Below are positions 46,649 to 55,500 of a DNA stretch of 64,000 nucleotides, piece after piece. Positions within the stretch are counted from its first letter, which is position 1, and every line of letters starts with the position of its first letter. This DNA is from Dyella jiangningensis (GTDB lineage Bacteria; Pseudomonadota; Gammaproteobacteria; Xanthomonadales; Rhodanobacteraceae): NCBI GenBank assembly GCA_000632805.1, contig CP007444.1:1-64000 (forward strand), given 5' to 3'. A program made the position numbers and the translations under genes. The notes under the pieces were generated by a model. That model did no database searches, had not been told where the DNA came from, and worked only from the letters and a program-made list of their open reading frames with translations.

Positions 46649-47156
46649 GCGTGTTGCGCCAAGTCACGGCCATCACGTCGCTGAAACAGCAGATGAGTAT
46701 GCGCATGGAGGAACCTGCCGGGATCGACGCGCCAAGGCTACGCAGTGCGATGGGCGCCGCAAGCTCGGGCGGATAACCGTAAACGCCGCAACTGATCGCC
46801 GGAAAGGCAATGGAGCCGACACCATGGTTCAACGCCAGCAGCATGCTCTGCTCGTAGCAACTGGCCAGCAGCATGGGCTCGTTTCTCGCGCCGCCATACC
46901 AGACGGGGCCTACCGTGTGGATAACGTAGCGCGCGGCGAGGCGGAAGCCCGGCGTGATACGCGCCTCGCCCGTGGGGCAGCGCACGCCCGGCGCCACCTG
47001 CGGCAACGCGCGGCAGGCCTGCAGCAGTTCCGGTCCTGCGGCACGATGGATCGCACCGTCGACGCCACCGCCGCCCAGCAAGGCCGGATTGGCCGCATTG
47101 ACGACGGCATCCACGTCCAGTTGGGTAATGTCGGCGGTGATGATCTGGATGGACAT
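46632..47156 (-). CDS. Macro domain protein (ADP-ribose hydrolase type)
   Basis: A 174-residue macro domain. Blocks ADITQLDVDAVVNAANPALLGGGGVDGAIHRAAG and ISCGVYGYP are those of the MacroD/YmdB group, which removes ADP-ribose from proteins or hydrolyses O-acetyl-ADP-ribose. The Asn and Asp of the first block are intact, so activity is expected. Convergent with batD and divergent from the MarR gene. Confidence 0.93.
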   Translation of the reverse strand: MSIQIITADITQLDVDAVVNAANPALLGGGGVDGAIHRAAGPELLQACRALPQVAPGVRCPTGEARITPGFRLAARYVIHTVGPVWYGGARNEPMLLASCYEQSMLLALNHGVGSIAFPAISCGVYGYPPELAAPIALRSLGASIPAGSSMRILICCFSDVMAVTWRNTLNDAR

Positions 47157-47223
47157 GGCTTCGTGAGAACTTGCGACGTATGCTTGACGCTACACTGGAC
47201 TGGCGCGAACCGGCATCACTTCT

Positions 47224-47688
47224 ATGACTAAAGCGGAAGACATTTCCTTTGGCTATCTGCTGAGCGATGTGACTTTGCTGTTCCGCAAGCACTTCGACAG
47301 ACGTGCCGTGAAATTCGGGTTGACCCGCGCGCAGTGGCGGGCCACCAAGATGCTCTATTACCGCGAGGGGCTGCGCCAGACCGAACTGGCCGAGCAACTG
47401 GAGATGGAGCCGATCGCCGTCGGACGCGTGATCGACCGCCTGCAGGCCGCAGGCTTTGTCGAGCGCCGCCCCGATCCCAAGGATCGTCGCGCCTGGCGTC
47501 TCTACGTAACCGATCAGGCGCGCAGCGTCATCGCGGATATGGAGGAGATCGCCGTGGGGCTGCGCAAGGACGCCACACGCGGCATCTCCGTGCCCGAGCT
47601 CCAGCAGGCCCTGGGCGTACTCAACCGCATGAAGGACAACCTGCAGGCGCTCGATGGCGGCGTCGCTTCCGAAGACGGTGAGGCTTAA
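47224..47688 (+). CDS. MarR family transcriptional regulator
   Basis: A 154-residue winged-helix regulator: RAQWRATKMLYYREG, the recognition helix QTELAEQLEMEPIAVGRVIDRL, and the wing DPKDRRAWRLYVT. Likely a repressor released by a small molecule. It sits 313 bp ahead of an RND efflux operon on the same strand, so it is the obvious candidate regulator of it. Confidence 0.92.
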   Translation: MTKAEDISFGYLLSDVTLLFRKHFDRRAVKFGLTRAQWRATKMLYYREGLRQTELAEQLEMEPIAVGRVIDRLQAAGFVERRPDPKDRRAWRLYVTDQARSVIADMEEIAVGLRKDATRGISVPELQQALGVLNRMKDNLQALDGGVASEDGEA

Positions 47689-48001
47689 CCGGATTCGCCC
47701 TCCGCTGCGTTAAGGCGTGTTTTCAGGCGACGACGTGTGGCAATGCGGTGACCATTGCTCCGCTGGTGCGTTATCAGGTCATGGTCATCGCGAATATCGC
47801 GGTGCCTGCCGCATGACGATCCATTTGCCAAGTGCTGTCGGTCGTGCGGGTCACGGGCACCTGGTGCATCACAATGGCCGGTGCGGTGCACCGGGGTGGA
47901 GCTAGGTGCCGGCAACTCCCTGTGATGCACACCGCAGCCGATAACGCGACGCGTCTGGCGTATGCCGGCAACTCGCCACGGTTCGATGGTCGGAGAATTC
48001 G
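47689..48001 (+). other. Structured leader region of the RND operon
   Basis: No gene here. Nested dyads are seen. First: GTCATG (47779-47784) with CATGAC (47812-47817), enclosing CGCGA-ATA-TCGCG (47789-47801). Second: GTGCATCACA (47864-47873) with TGTGATGCAC (47921-47930), enclosing the hairpin CCGGTGC-GGT-GCACCGG (47878-47894). A 12-bp direct repeat TGCCGGCAACTC also occurs twice. They could be MarR operators or a transcript structure. Confidence 0.5.
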
Positions 48002-49132
48002 ATGCAGCGTGTGTCCCCGAAAAAACTGGTGCTGCTGGTCGCGGTGCTGATAGCCGCCGTGGTGGCAGTGCAGTGGTTTCGCGGCGGCGGCCGTTCATCG
48101 GCAAAAACGCCCGCGCCGCAGGCCACGGTGCCGGTGAAGGTGACCAACGCACATCACGGCGATCTCGACCTCACGCTGAAGGTCATCGGCCGCGCCGAAG
48201 CGTATTCCACCGTCACGGTGCAAGCGCGGGTCAGCGGCCAGCTGCAGCAACTGCTGTTCACGCCGGGTGGCCACGTCAGGGAAGGGCAGACGATCATCCG
48301 CATCGATCCCAGCCTGCTGCAGGCGCAGCTCGACCAGTCACTGGGCAACCTCGCCAAGGACGAGGCGCAGCTGCAGAACGCGCAGACCGTGATCAAGCGT
48401 TACCAGCCGCTGCTCGGCAAGGGCTATGTCGCGCAGTCCGATTACGACACCTACAAGGCGAACGAGGGCGTGTATGCCGCGTCAGTCAAGGCGGACAAGG
48501 CCGCGGTGGAGCTCGCGCGTACGCAGCTGAGTTACGCCGAGATCAAGGCGCCCTTCGAGAGCATCGCCGGTGCGCCGCTGATCTATCCCGGTGCACAGGT
48601 CACCGAGAACAGCACCTCGATCGTCGTGCTCAACCAGATCCGTCCCATCCACGTGACGTTCTCCATTCCTGAAACCGGGCTCGCCGGTATCAAGGCATCG
48701 ATGGTTCGCGGCAGCGTGCCGGTGACGATCAGCATTCCCGGCACGAAGCAGCAGCCGATGCAGGCTGAACTGGATTTCATCAACAATGCGGTGGACCCGG
48801 CCACCAGCACCATCCAGCTCAAGGCGCGCTACGGCAACGACAGCGATCAATTCACGCCGGGCCAGTTCGTCGAAGTGGTGCTGCCGACCACGCGACTCAC
48901 CAGCGTCGTGACGGTGCCTGTGGTGGCCTTGCAGAACTCGCCGCTGGGCAGTTTCGTCTTCGTGCTCAACGAAGACGGCACGGTCACCCAGCGCATGGTC
49001 ACGGCAGGCCCGAGCAGCGGCAACCAGATCGTGATCGAAAAGGGTCTGACCGGCAGCGAGCGCGTCGTGGTCGATGGCCAATTGCTGCTGGTGGACGGTG
49101 CGCACGTGCGCATCGTGACCGACAACAGTTGA
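48002..49132 (+). CDS. RND efflux periplasmic adaptor (membrane fusion protein)
   Basis: A 376-residue adaptor linking an RND pump to an outer-membrane channel. One N-terminal membrane anchor (about residues 8-25, no lipobox Cys), lipoyl halves (AYSTVTVQARVSGQL and YAEIKAPFESIAG) around a helical hairpin (residues ~100-155), then beta-barrel. Resembles MdtA/MexE. GGAG lies about 8 nt upstream. It is followed by the pump gene after 13 bp. Confidence 0.92.
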   Translation: MQRVSPKKLVLLVAVLIAAVVAVQWFRGGGRSSAKTPAPQATVPVKVTNAHHGDLDLTLKVIGRAEAYSTVTVQARVSGQLQQLLFTPGGHVREGQTIIRIDPSLLQAQLDQSLGNLAKDEAQLQNAQTVIKRYQPLLGKGYVAQSDYDTYKANEGVYAASVKADKAAVELARTQLSYAEIKAPFESIAGAPLIYPGAQVTENSTSIVVLNQIRPIHVTFSIPETGLAGIKASMVRGSVPVTISIPGTKQQPMQAELDFINNAVDPATSTIQLKARYGNDSDQFTPGQFVEVVLPTTRLTSVVTVPVVALQNSPLGSFVFVLNEDGTVTQRMVTAGPSSGNQIVIEKGLTGSERVVVDGQLLLVDGAHVRIVTDNS

Positions 49133-49145
49133 GCAGGCGCCGCCC

Positions 49146-52100
49146 ATGAACCTGCCTGCACTTTGCATCCGGCGGCCCGTGATGACCACGCTGCTGATGG
49201 TGGCGCTGCTGGTGTTCGGCATCGCCGCGTATCCCAAGCTGCCGGTCAACGAGTTGCCCAACGTCGACTTCCCCACCATCACGGTGAACGCGAGTCTTCC
49301 GGGCGCGGCGCCCGAAACCATGGCGACGGCGGTGGCGACGCCGCTGGAAAACCAGCTCTCGACCATCGCCGGCATCCAGTCGATGACCTCGACCAGTGCG
49401 CTGGGCTCCACCTCGATCACCATCACCTTCGAGCTGGATCGCAACATCGACGGCGCGGCGCAGGACGTCCAGGCGGCCATTTCCTCCGCGCAGCGCCAGC
49501 TGCCGACGAACATGCCCACGCCGCCCACCTTCCGCAAGGTGAACCCTGCGGACGCGGCCATCATCTATCTCACCCTGCGTTCGCGCACCCAACCGCTGGC
49601 GGTGGTAGACGATTACGCCGAGACGCAGCTCGCGCAGCGCCTGTCGACCATCGATGGCGTGGCGCAGGTGAACGTCTACGGTTCGCAGAAGTACGCCGTG
49701 CGCGTCAGCGTCGATCCGCAGAAGCTGGCAGCCAGCGGCATCGGCATCGATATGGTGCAGACCGCGATCGCCAACGCCAACGTCAACCTTGCCACCGGTT
49801 CGCTCAACGGCAACCGGCAGCTGCTGTCGATCCGTTCGGACGGCCAGCTGCAGCGCGCGAATCTCTACAACAGCATCATCGTGGCGTATCGCAACGGCGC
49901 ACCGGTACGACTGTCGGATCTCGGCAAGGCCGAGGACAGTGTGCAGAACGACCAGGTGGCGAGCTGGTACAACGGCGAGCGCGCGATCGTGCTGGCCATC
50001 CAGCGCCAGCCGGGGTCCAACACGGTGGCGACCATCGATCGCATCCGTGCCGTGCTGCCTACGTTCGAGGCCACGCTGCCGCCTTCGATCAAGCTGGCCG
50101 TGCTGTACGACCGCTCCGAATCGATCCGCGCCTCGGTGGACGACGTGCAGTTCACGCTGTTGCTGGCCGGCGTGCTGGTCGTGCTGGTGATCTATCTGTT
50201 CCTCGGCAACGCATCGGCCACCTTGATCCCGGCATTGGCATTGCCGGTATCCATCATTGGCACGTTCGGTTCGATGTTCGCGCTGGGCTACAGCCTGGAC
50301 AACCTCTCGCTGCTGGCGCTGACCCTGGTGGTCGGCTTCGTGGTCGACGATGCGATCGTGATGCTCGAGAACATCGTGCGCCACGTCGAAGACGGCATGG
50401 ATCCCTACGAGGCCTCGCTCAAGGGCGCCAGCGAAATCGGCTTCACCATCTTCTCGATGACGCTGTCGCTGGTGGCCGTGTTCCTGCCGGTGATGTTCAT
50501 GGGCGGCATCGTCGGACGCCTGTTCCACGAGTTCGCGGTGACGTTGAGCGTGGCGATCCTGATCTCCGGCTTTGTCTCGATCACCCTGACGCCGATGCTG
50601 TGCAGCCGCTTCCTGCGCCATGCGGAGCACGAGAAGAAGGCGCGCGTGGTGCTGTGGTTCGATGCGGGTTTCGAGCGCGTACGCCGCGGCTACGTCAATA
50701 CGCTGGGCTGGGCGGTGAGCCATCCGCGCACCATCCTCGGCGCGTTTTTCGGCAGCCTGCTGCTGACGGCACTGCTGTTCGCGGTGGTCAACAAGGATTT
50801 CATCCCCGCGGGTGATTCCGGCCAGCTCAACGTGAACGTCGAGGGCCCCGACGACATTTCGGTGAGGGCCATGGGTGAGCGCCAGCAGGCGTTGGCGAAG
50901 ATCGTCGCCGACGATCCGAACATCGAGGCGTATATGTCCTCCGTGGGCGCAGGCGGCGCGCGCACCACCACCAACAACGGTTCGCTGCTGCTGAGGCTCA
51001 AGCCGCGGAGCGAGCGCTCGCTGGGCCCCAACGGCATCATCCAGGAGCTGCGTGAGAAGTTCGCGCAGGTGCCGGGCATTCGCGCCTACATCCAGAACCC
51101 GCCGGCGATCCAGATCGGCGGTCGCCAGTCCAAGGCGCAATACCAGTACACGTTGCAGTCCATCGACACGGAAGCCCTCTACAGCTGGTCGGGCAAGGTC
51201 ATCCAGGCCTTTGGCAAGTTGCCGGGCTTCCAGGACGTCACCAGCGATCTCGATCTCAACGGCCCGTCCGTGCGCGTCAACGTGGATCGCGACAAGCTCG
51301 CCACGCTCGGCCTCACCATGGACCAGGTGCAGAGCGCGCTGGGTTCGGCGTTCGGTGCCAACCAGATCTCCACCATCTACGGATCGTCATCGCAGTACTG
51401 GGTGATCCTGCAGGTGTACTACGCGTTGCAGAACGACATCGATGTGCTCTCGCAGGTCTATGTGACGTCGAGCAACGGCACGCTGGTGCCGCTCAATGCC
51501 GTGGCGAGCTTCGAGCGCAAGCCGCAGGCGCTCACGGTGAATCACCAAGGGCAGATTCCAGCGGTGACCGTGTCATTCAACCTGGCGCCCGGCGTCAGCC
51601 TGAGTGAGGCGGTGGGCAGCATCGACCGCGCAATGAAGCAGATGAACCTGCCTGCCTCGATCACCGGCAGCGTGCAGGGCACGGCGCAGGCGTTCCAGGA
51701 TTCCATGCAGGGCATGGGCCTGTTGCTGGTGCTGGCGGTGTTCGTGATCTACCTGGTGCTGGGCATCTTGTACGAGAGCTTCATCCACCCGCTCACCATT
51801 CTCTCGGGCCTGCCGTCCGCTGGCGTGGGCGCGCTGCTGACCTTGATGATCTTCCAGGCGCCGCTGGATCTGTTCTCGTTCGTGGGCATCGTGATGCTGA
51901 TCGGCATCGTGAAGAAGAACGCGATCATGATGATCGACTTCGCACTGGAGCGGCAGCGCAGCGAAGGACTGGAACCGGCGAAGGCCATCGTCGAGGCCTG
52001 CCACGTGCGTTTCCGCCCCATCATGATGACCACGATGGCCGCCTTCGCCGGCACCTTGCCGATCGCGCTGGGCCTCGGTGCCGGTGCGGAAACGCGCCGT

Positions 52101-52244
52101 CCGCTGGGCCTCGCCGTGGTGGGCGGCCTGCTGGTGTCGCAGGTACTGACGTTGTACCTGACGCCGGTGATCTACCTGTACCTCGATCGCTTGCACGAGC
52201 GGTTTTCGAGCAAGCGGAAGTCGCGGCCTGCCGAGGCGACCTGA
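49146..52244 (+). CDS. RND multidrug efflux transporter (MdtB/MdtC-like)
   Basis: A 1032-residue proton-driven RND pump, twelve membrane segments, with two large periplasmic loops. The proton-relay VVGFVVDDAIVMLENIVRHVE, with its two aspartates near residue 400, is intact. Start MNLPALCIRRPVMT and the duplicated halves resemble MdtB/MdtC. No outer-membrane channel gene follows, so it probably uses a TolC-type channel encoded elsewhere. Confidence 0.93.
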   Translation: MNLPALCIRRPVMTTLLMVALLVFGIAAYPKLPVNELPNVDFPTITVNASLPGAAPETMATAVATPLENQLSTIAGIQSMTSTSALGSTSITITFELDRNIDGAAQDVQAAISSAQRQLPTNMPTPPTFRKVNPADAAIIYLTLRSRTQPLAVVDDYAETQLAQRLSTIDGVAQVNVYGSQKYAVRVSVDPQKLAASGIGIDMVQTAIANANVNLATGSLNGNRQLLSIRSDGQLQRANLYNSIIVAYRNGAPVRLSDLGKAEDSVQNDQVASWYNGERAIVLAIQRQPGSNTVATIDRIRAVLPTFEATLPPSIKLAVLYDRSESIRASVDDVQFTLLLAGVLVVLVIYLFLGNASATLIPALALPVSIIGTFGSMFALGYSLDNLSLLALTLVVGFVVDDAIVMLENIVRHVEDGMDPYEASLKGASEIGFTIFSMTLSLVAVFLPVMFMGGIVGRLFHEFAVTLSVAILISGFVSITLTPMLCSRFLRHAEHEKKARVVLWFDAGFERVRRGYVNTLGWAVSHPRTILGAFFGSLLLTALLFAVVNKDFIPAGDSGQLNVNVEGPDDISVRAMGERQQALAKIVADDPNIEAYMSSVGAGGARTTTNNGSLLLRLKPRSERSLGPNGIIQELREKFAQVPGIRAYIQNPPAIQIGGRQSKAQYQYTLQSIDTEALYSWSGKVIQAFGKLPGFQDVTSDLDLNGPSVRVNVDRDKLATLGLTMDQVQSALGSAFGANQISTIYGSSSQYWVILQVYYALQNDIDVLSQVYVTSSNGTLVPLNAVASFERKPQALTVNHQGQIPAVTVSFNLAPGVSLSEAVGSIDRAMKQMNLPASITGSVQGTAQAFQDSMQGMGLLLVLAVFVIYLVLGILYESFIHPLTILSGLPSAGVGALLTLMIFQAPLDLFSFVGIVMLIGIVKKNAIMMIDFALERQRSEGLEPAKAIVEACHVRFRPIMMTTMAAFAGTLPIALGLGAGAETRRPLGLAVVGGLLVSQVLTLYLTPVIYLYLDRLHERFSSKRKSRPAEAT

Positions 52245-52262
52245 AGCGCCAAGCGAGCGAAT

Positions 52263-52374
52263 GTGGGAGCGCACCCTGTGCGCGACTGCAACGTTGCGAT
52301 GTCGCTGCAGTGAACGGTCCCTGCGATTACCTGTGAGGCCAGTCGCGCATAGGTGCGCTCCCACAGGATCGAGG
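52263..52374. repeat. REP pair (REPIN-like), outward GTGGGAG ends
   Basis: Left arm 52263-52286 is identical to the 17432 copy over 24 bases; the right arm ends CTCCCAC at 52374. Lies between the RND operon and its terminator. Confidence 0.8.
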
Positions 52375-52384
52375 AACAAAAAAA

Positions 52385-52411
52385 GGGCGGCCATCGGACC
52401 GCCCTTTTTTT
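52385..52411. terminator. Bidirectional terminator after the RND operon
   Basis: GGGCGG and CCGCCC arms with an 8-base centre that adds pairs, flanked by A and T runs on both sides. Serves the rightward RND operon and the leftward M28 peptidase gene. Confidence 0.85.
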
Positions 52412-52428
52412 GCTTTCCTACGCGCCGA

Positions 52429-53868
52429 TCACTCTTCCGCGCCGTCGTTCTTGAACGCGCCCGGCGCCGAGCCGAAATCACCATCCGCCTGCGCGGCCAT
52501 GTACGAGAATGCGGCATACACCGCCACGTTCTGCGCCAGCTCCTTCGGATCGATCTTGTCGAGCGTGTCGTTGGCGGTGTGGTGGTAGTCGAAGTAGTCG
52601 GTGCCGTCCTGCGTCAGCGTCAGCGCCGCCATGCCCTTGGCATGCATCTGCGAGAGGTCGGAACCGCCACCGCCCGGCGCCTTCGCGTCGTAGGCTACGC
52701 CGATGGGCTCCAGCACCTTGGCGATCTGATCGATGGCGCCGCGTGCTTCCGGCTTCACGCTGGCGCTCATGCGCCATACCTTGCGTGCACCGAAGTCCGA
52801 TTCGGTGCCGAGCTGGAACTTCTTCACTTCGGCGCCGTGCTTGTCGGCATAGGCACGGCCACCCCACAGGCCCATTTCCTCATTCGCGAACGCAATCACG
52901 CGGATAGTGCGGTCGGGGCGCTGCGGCATGTCGTGGATCAGTTTGCCGGCAGCCATGGCAATCGCCACGCCCGCGCCGTCGTCGATGGCACCCGTGCCCG
53001 GATCCCATGAGTCGAGATGGCCGCCGATCGCGACTACTTGGTCGGGATGCTTCTTGCCTGTCACTTCGCCGATCACGTTGGCGCCGTGATACGTGCCGGT
53101 GATGCCGCAGTCGAGCTCAAGCTTGATGGATACGGGCTTGCCGTAGGCCACGATGCGCGTCAGCTGATCGGCGTCCGGATTGGACAACGCGGCTGCCGGG
53201 ATCGCTTCCTTCGGATCGCGGAAACCGGTGACGCCCGTGTGCGGCGTGCGGCTGTTCGCGTCGGTGCCGGCCGAGCGCAGCAGGAAAGCGGCCGCGCCCA
53301 TCTTTGACGCGATCACCGGTCCGCCCACGCGCACCGCGGAGCCGATGCCGTAGTCATGGCCGTCCTTGTGGCGTTCCATGCGCGCATCGACGAAGACGAT
53401 CTTGCCCTTCACGCTGGCGGGATCGGCCTTCTTCAGCGCGTCGAGGCTGTCGAAGCGCACGACTTCCGCAGTGAGGCCGCCCTTCGGCGTGCCGGCGGAG
53501 TAGCCCAGCGCGATGAGGTCGAGCGTCTGCGGGAACGGACCGACGATCTCGGCATGCTCGCTGCGACGTTGCCACAGCGGATAGCTCACTTCCTCGGTGT
53601 AGACCTTGTCGAAGCCCAGCGACTTGAACTTCGCCACGGCCCAGTCGCGACCGCGCTGGTCAGCCGGGCTGCCTGCGAGGCGCGCGCCCACTTCCGTCGT
53701 CAGCGACGTGACGATGTCGTAGGCGGTGTTGTCGCTCATCGCCTTGTCGCGCAGCTGTTCGGCCGTCTTTACGGCTGCGGCGGGAACGGTGGTTTGGGTA
53801 GCTGCGTTTGCCGTGCCGATGGCGAGCATCAGGCTGGCGGCAAGCAGGGAAAGGGGCAGACGGCGCAT
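52429..53868 (-). CDS. M28 family metallopeptidase, secreted
   Basis: A 479-residue zinc aminopeptidase-like enzyme. Signal peptide ends near IGTANA (residue 22). A PA-type insert (residues ~130-240) precedes the catalytic part, whose zinc motifs are GGHLDSWDPGTGAIDDGAG (near 280-300), FANEEMGLWGG (catalytic Glu) and YFDYHHTANDTLDKI (last His). Similar to glutamate carboxypeptidase/aminopeptidase proteins of Xanthomonadales. Substrate unknown. Confidence 0.92.
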   Translation of the reverse strand: MRRLPLSLLAASLMLAIGTANAATQTTVPAAAVKTAEQLRDKAMSDNTAYDIVTSLTTEVGARLAGSPADQRGRDWAVAKFKSLGFDKVYTEEVSYPLWQRRSEHAEIVGPFPQTLDLIALGYSAGTPKGGLTAEVVRFDSLDALKKADPASVKGKIVFVDARMERHKDGHDYGIGSAVRVGGPVIASKMGAAAFLLRSAGTDANSRTPHTGVTGFRDPKEAIPAAALSNPDADQLTRIVAYGKPVSIKLELDCGITGTYHGANVIGEVTGKKHPDQVVAIGGHLDSWDPGTGAIDDGAGVAIAMAAGKLIHDMPQRPDRTIRVIAFANEEMGLWGGRAYADKHGAEVKKFQLGTESDFGARKVWRMSASVKPEARGAIDQIAKVLEPIGVAYDAKAPGGGGSDLSQMHAKGMAALTLTQDGTDYFDYHHTANDTLDKIDPKELAQNVAVYAAFSYMAAQADGDFGSAPGAFKNDGAEE

Positions 53869-53975
53869 GGGTACAGCTCCTTGGGCGGAAACGACGATTA
53901 TCGCGTGCCCGCGACGCGCCGCTTAGGCCAGAAGTCATGGGCCGTGCGTGCAATGGGTGAACGATTCTACCCATG

Positions 53976-53996
53976 AAAAAGGCGCCCGAAGGCGCC
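53976..53996 (-). terminator. Intrinsic terminator of mscL
   Basis: On the minus strand GGCGCC-TTCG-GGCGCC is followed by TTTTTC, about 24 bp past the mscL stop. Confidence 0.85.
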
Positions 53997-54019
53997 TCTT
54001 GTGCTGCGCAAGCGTTTGC

Positions 54020-54436
54020 TTATTTCTGGTTCTGCGTCTTGAGCAGGTCGCGAATTTCGGTGAGCAGCACCACGTCCGCCGGCGGCGGTGCCGGTGCGGC
54101 CTCCTGGCGGCGCGAGAGTTTGTTGATCGCCTTGACCACCAGGAAGATCGCGAACGCGATGATGATGAACTGGATCAACGTGTTGATGAAGTTGCCATAG
54201 CCGATCGCGACCTCGGCGATCTTGTGTGCCGGATCGCTGTTGTCGGCCGGCTTGAGCACCCATTTCATCTGGGAGAAATCAATGCCGCCGGTGAGCATGC
54301 CGATCGGCGGCATGATGATCTGGTCGACCAGCGAGGTGACGATCTTGCCGAACGCCCCGCCGATGACCACACCGACCGCGAGGTCGATGACGTTGCCACG
54401 CATGGCGAATTCTTTGAACTCTTTGAGCATGCTCAT
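54020..54436 (-). CDS. mscL: Large-conductance mechanosensitive channel
   Basis: A 138-residue MscL, which opens under membrane tension to relieve osmotic downshock. [24 protein letters not shown] is the conserved amphipathic helix and first membrane segment; the second segment is near residues 75-95, and a helical tail ([12 protein letters not shown]) ends it. Standard length. GGGAG sits 6 nt upstream, but inside a hairpin. Confidence 0.96.
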   Translation of the reverse strand: MSMLKEFKEFAMRGNVIDLAVGVVIGGAFGKIVTSLVDQIIMPPIGMLTGGIDFSQMKWVLKPADNSDPAHKIAEVAIGYGNFINTLIQFIIIAFAIFLVVKAINKLSRRQEAAPAPPPADVVLLTEIRDLLKTQNQK

Positions 54437-54442
54437 GCTTCT

Positions 54443-54466
54443 CTCCCTGGGCTGGATGCCAGGGAG
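54443..54466 (-). promoter_or_regulatory. Hairpin covering the mscL ribosome site
   Basis: In the mscL leader CTCCCTGG pairs with CCAGGGAG (8 bp, 8-nt loop). The second arm contains the Shine-Dalgarno GGGAG, 6 nt before ATG. Translation should be hindered while the stem is closed. Confidence 0.6.
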
Positions 54467-54598
54467 ACTCTAACGCAGCGCAGCAAAGGGTGACAGGCAT
54501 GAGCGCTGCCCGACACCAGGACATTCAGCATGTTCCGGATGTCACGAAGGCGCCGCATCCCGCTTCGCAAGATGCTGCACTTCAGTACGACATGGGTT

Positions 54599-55285
54599 TC
54601 AGGCCACGCGGCCTTCCAGCACCGCCACGCCGGTCAGTTCGGCATGGAAGCGGTCACCGCGCTTCAGCGCCGACACGCCAGCCGGTGTGCCCGTGAAGAT
54701 CAGGTCACCCGCTTTCAGCTCGAACAGGGTCGACAGGATCGCGATGATCTCCGCCACGCCATGCACCATGTCACCCAGCTTGCCCAGCTGGCGTTGCTCA
54801 CCGTTGATGCTGAGCGTCAGCGTGGTGTCAGCGCCCAGATGCACTTCTTTCGCGGGGCGCAGCGCCGACACCGGCGCGGAGTGGTCGAACGCCTTGGCTA
54901 CGTCCCAGGGATGGCTCTTGGCCTTGGCCACCGCCTGGAGGTCGCGGCGGGTCAGGTCCAAACCAACGCCGTAGCCCCAGATCAGTCCCTCGGCTTGTGT
55001 CACGGGAACGTCGCGGCCACCGCTACCGAGCGCTACCACCATTTCCACCTCATGATGCAGGTCGCTGGTGGCTTGCGGATAAGGCACGTCGGCGTCGTCG
55101 GTCACCACGGCATCGGCGGGTTTGCAGAAGAAAAGAGGCGTGTCCTTGTCCACCGTCGCACCCATTTCACGGGCGTGCTCGGCGTAGTTGCGCCCGATGC
55201 AGAAGATGCGGCGCACCGGGAAACGAAGATCGCTGCCGATGACCGGCAGGCTGGGAACGGCGGGGGGCGTGATGGCATAGGACAT
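54599..55285 (-). CDS. Fumarylacetoacetate hydrolase (FAH) family protein
   Basis: A 228-residue FAH-family enzyme, cleaving or decarboxylating 1,3-diketone-like acids. The metal site HHEVEMVVALG (Glu-x-Glu) and the late FTGTPAGVSAL are intact, along with FCIGRNYAEHAREMG. Close to YcgM-like acylpyruvases by layout. Stand-alone gene. Confidence 0.88.
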   Translation of the reverse strand: MSYAITPPAVPSLPVIGSDLRFPVRRIFCIGRNYAEHAREMGATVDKDTPLFFCKPADAVVTDDADVPYPQATSDLHHEVEMVVALGSGGRDVPVTQAEGLIWGYGVGLDLTRRDLQAVAKAKSHPWDVAKAFDHSAPVSALRPAKEVHLGADTTLTLSINGEQRQLGKLGDMVHGVAEIIAILSTLFELKAGDLIFTGTPAGVSALKRGDRFHAELTGVAVLEGRVA

Positions 55286-55392
55286 AGTCCTGCAAGGGTA
55301 TCACCGTGGTTCCGGCGCGCCAGTCGCCTGTCACGTTAGCTTTTTTCGGCGCCGGCTTACGGGTACAAGGGGCCGGTTTTCCGGTCCCGCGG

Positions 55393-55408
55393 GGTGACAG
55401 CTGTCACC
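55393..55408 (+). promoter_or_regulatory. 16-bp palindrome upstream of the ABC-adaptor operon
   Basis: GGTGACAGCTGTCACC is a perfect palindrome 93 bp before the adaptor start; a half-site TGTCAC lies at about 55330. It fits a dimeric repressor or activator operator; the regulator is unknown. Confidence 0.5.
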
Positions 55409-55500
55409 GCCAACGCCTGATGGGGACCTCTGGCGGCAGTACAGCCGCTCCAGCATTGTTTGCGACATCGAGGAACCGGCGGGGCCGGCAGGGAGAGCTT

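Noticed and set aside
48999..51140. A 713-codon minus-strand frame opposite the RND pump
   Set aside because: His/Arg/Gln/Asp-rich mirror frame typical of GC-rich genes; no homology blocks and no ribosome site.
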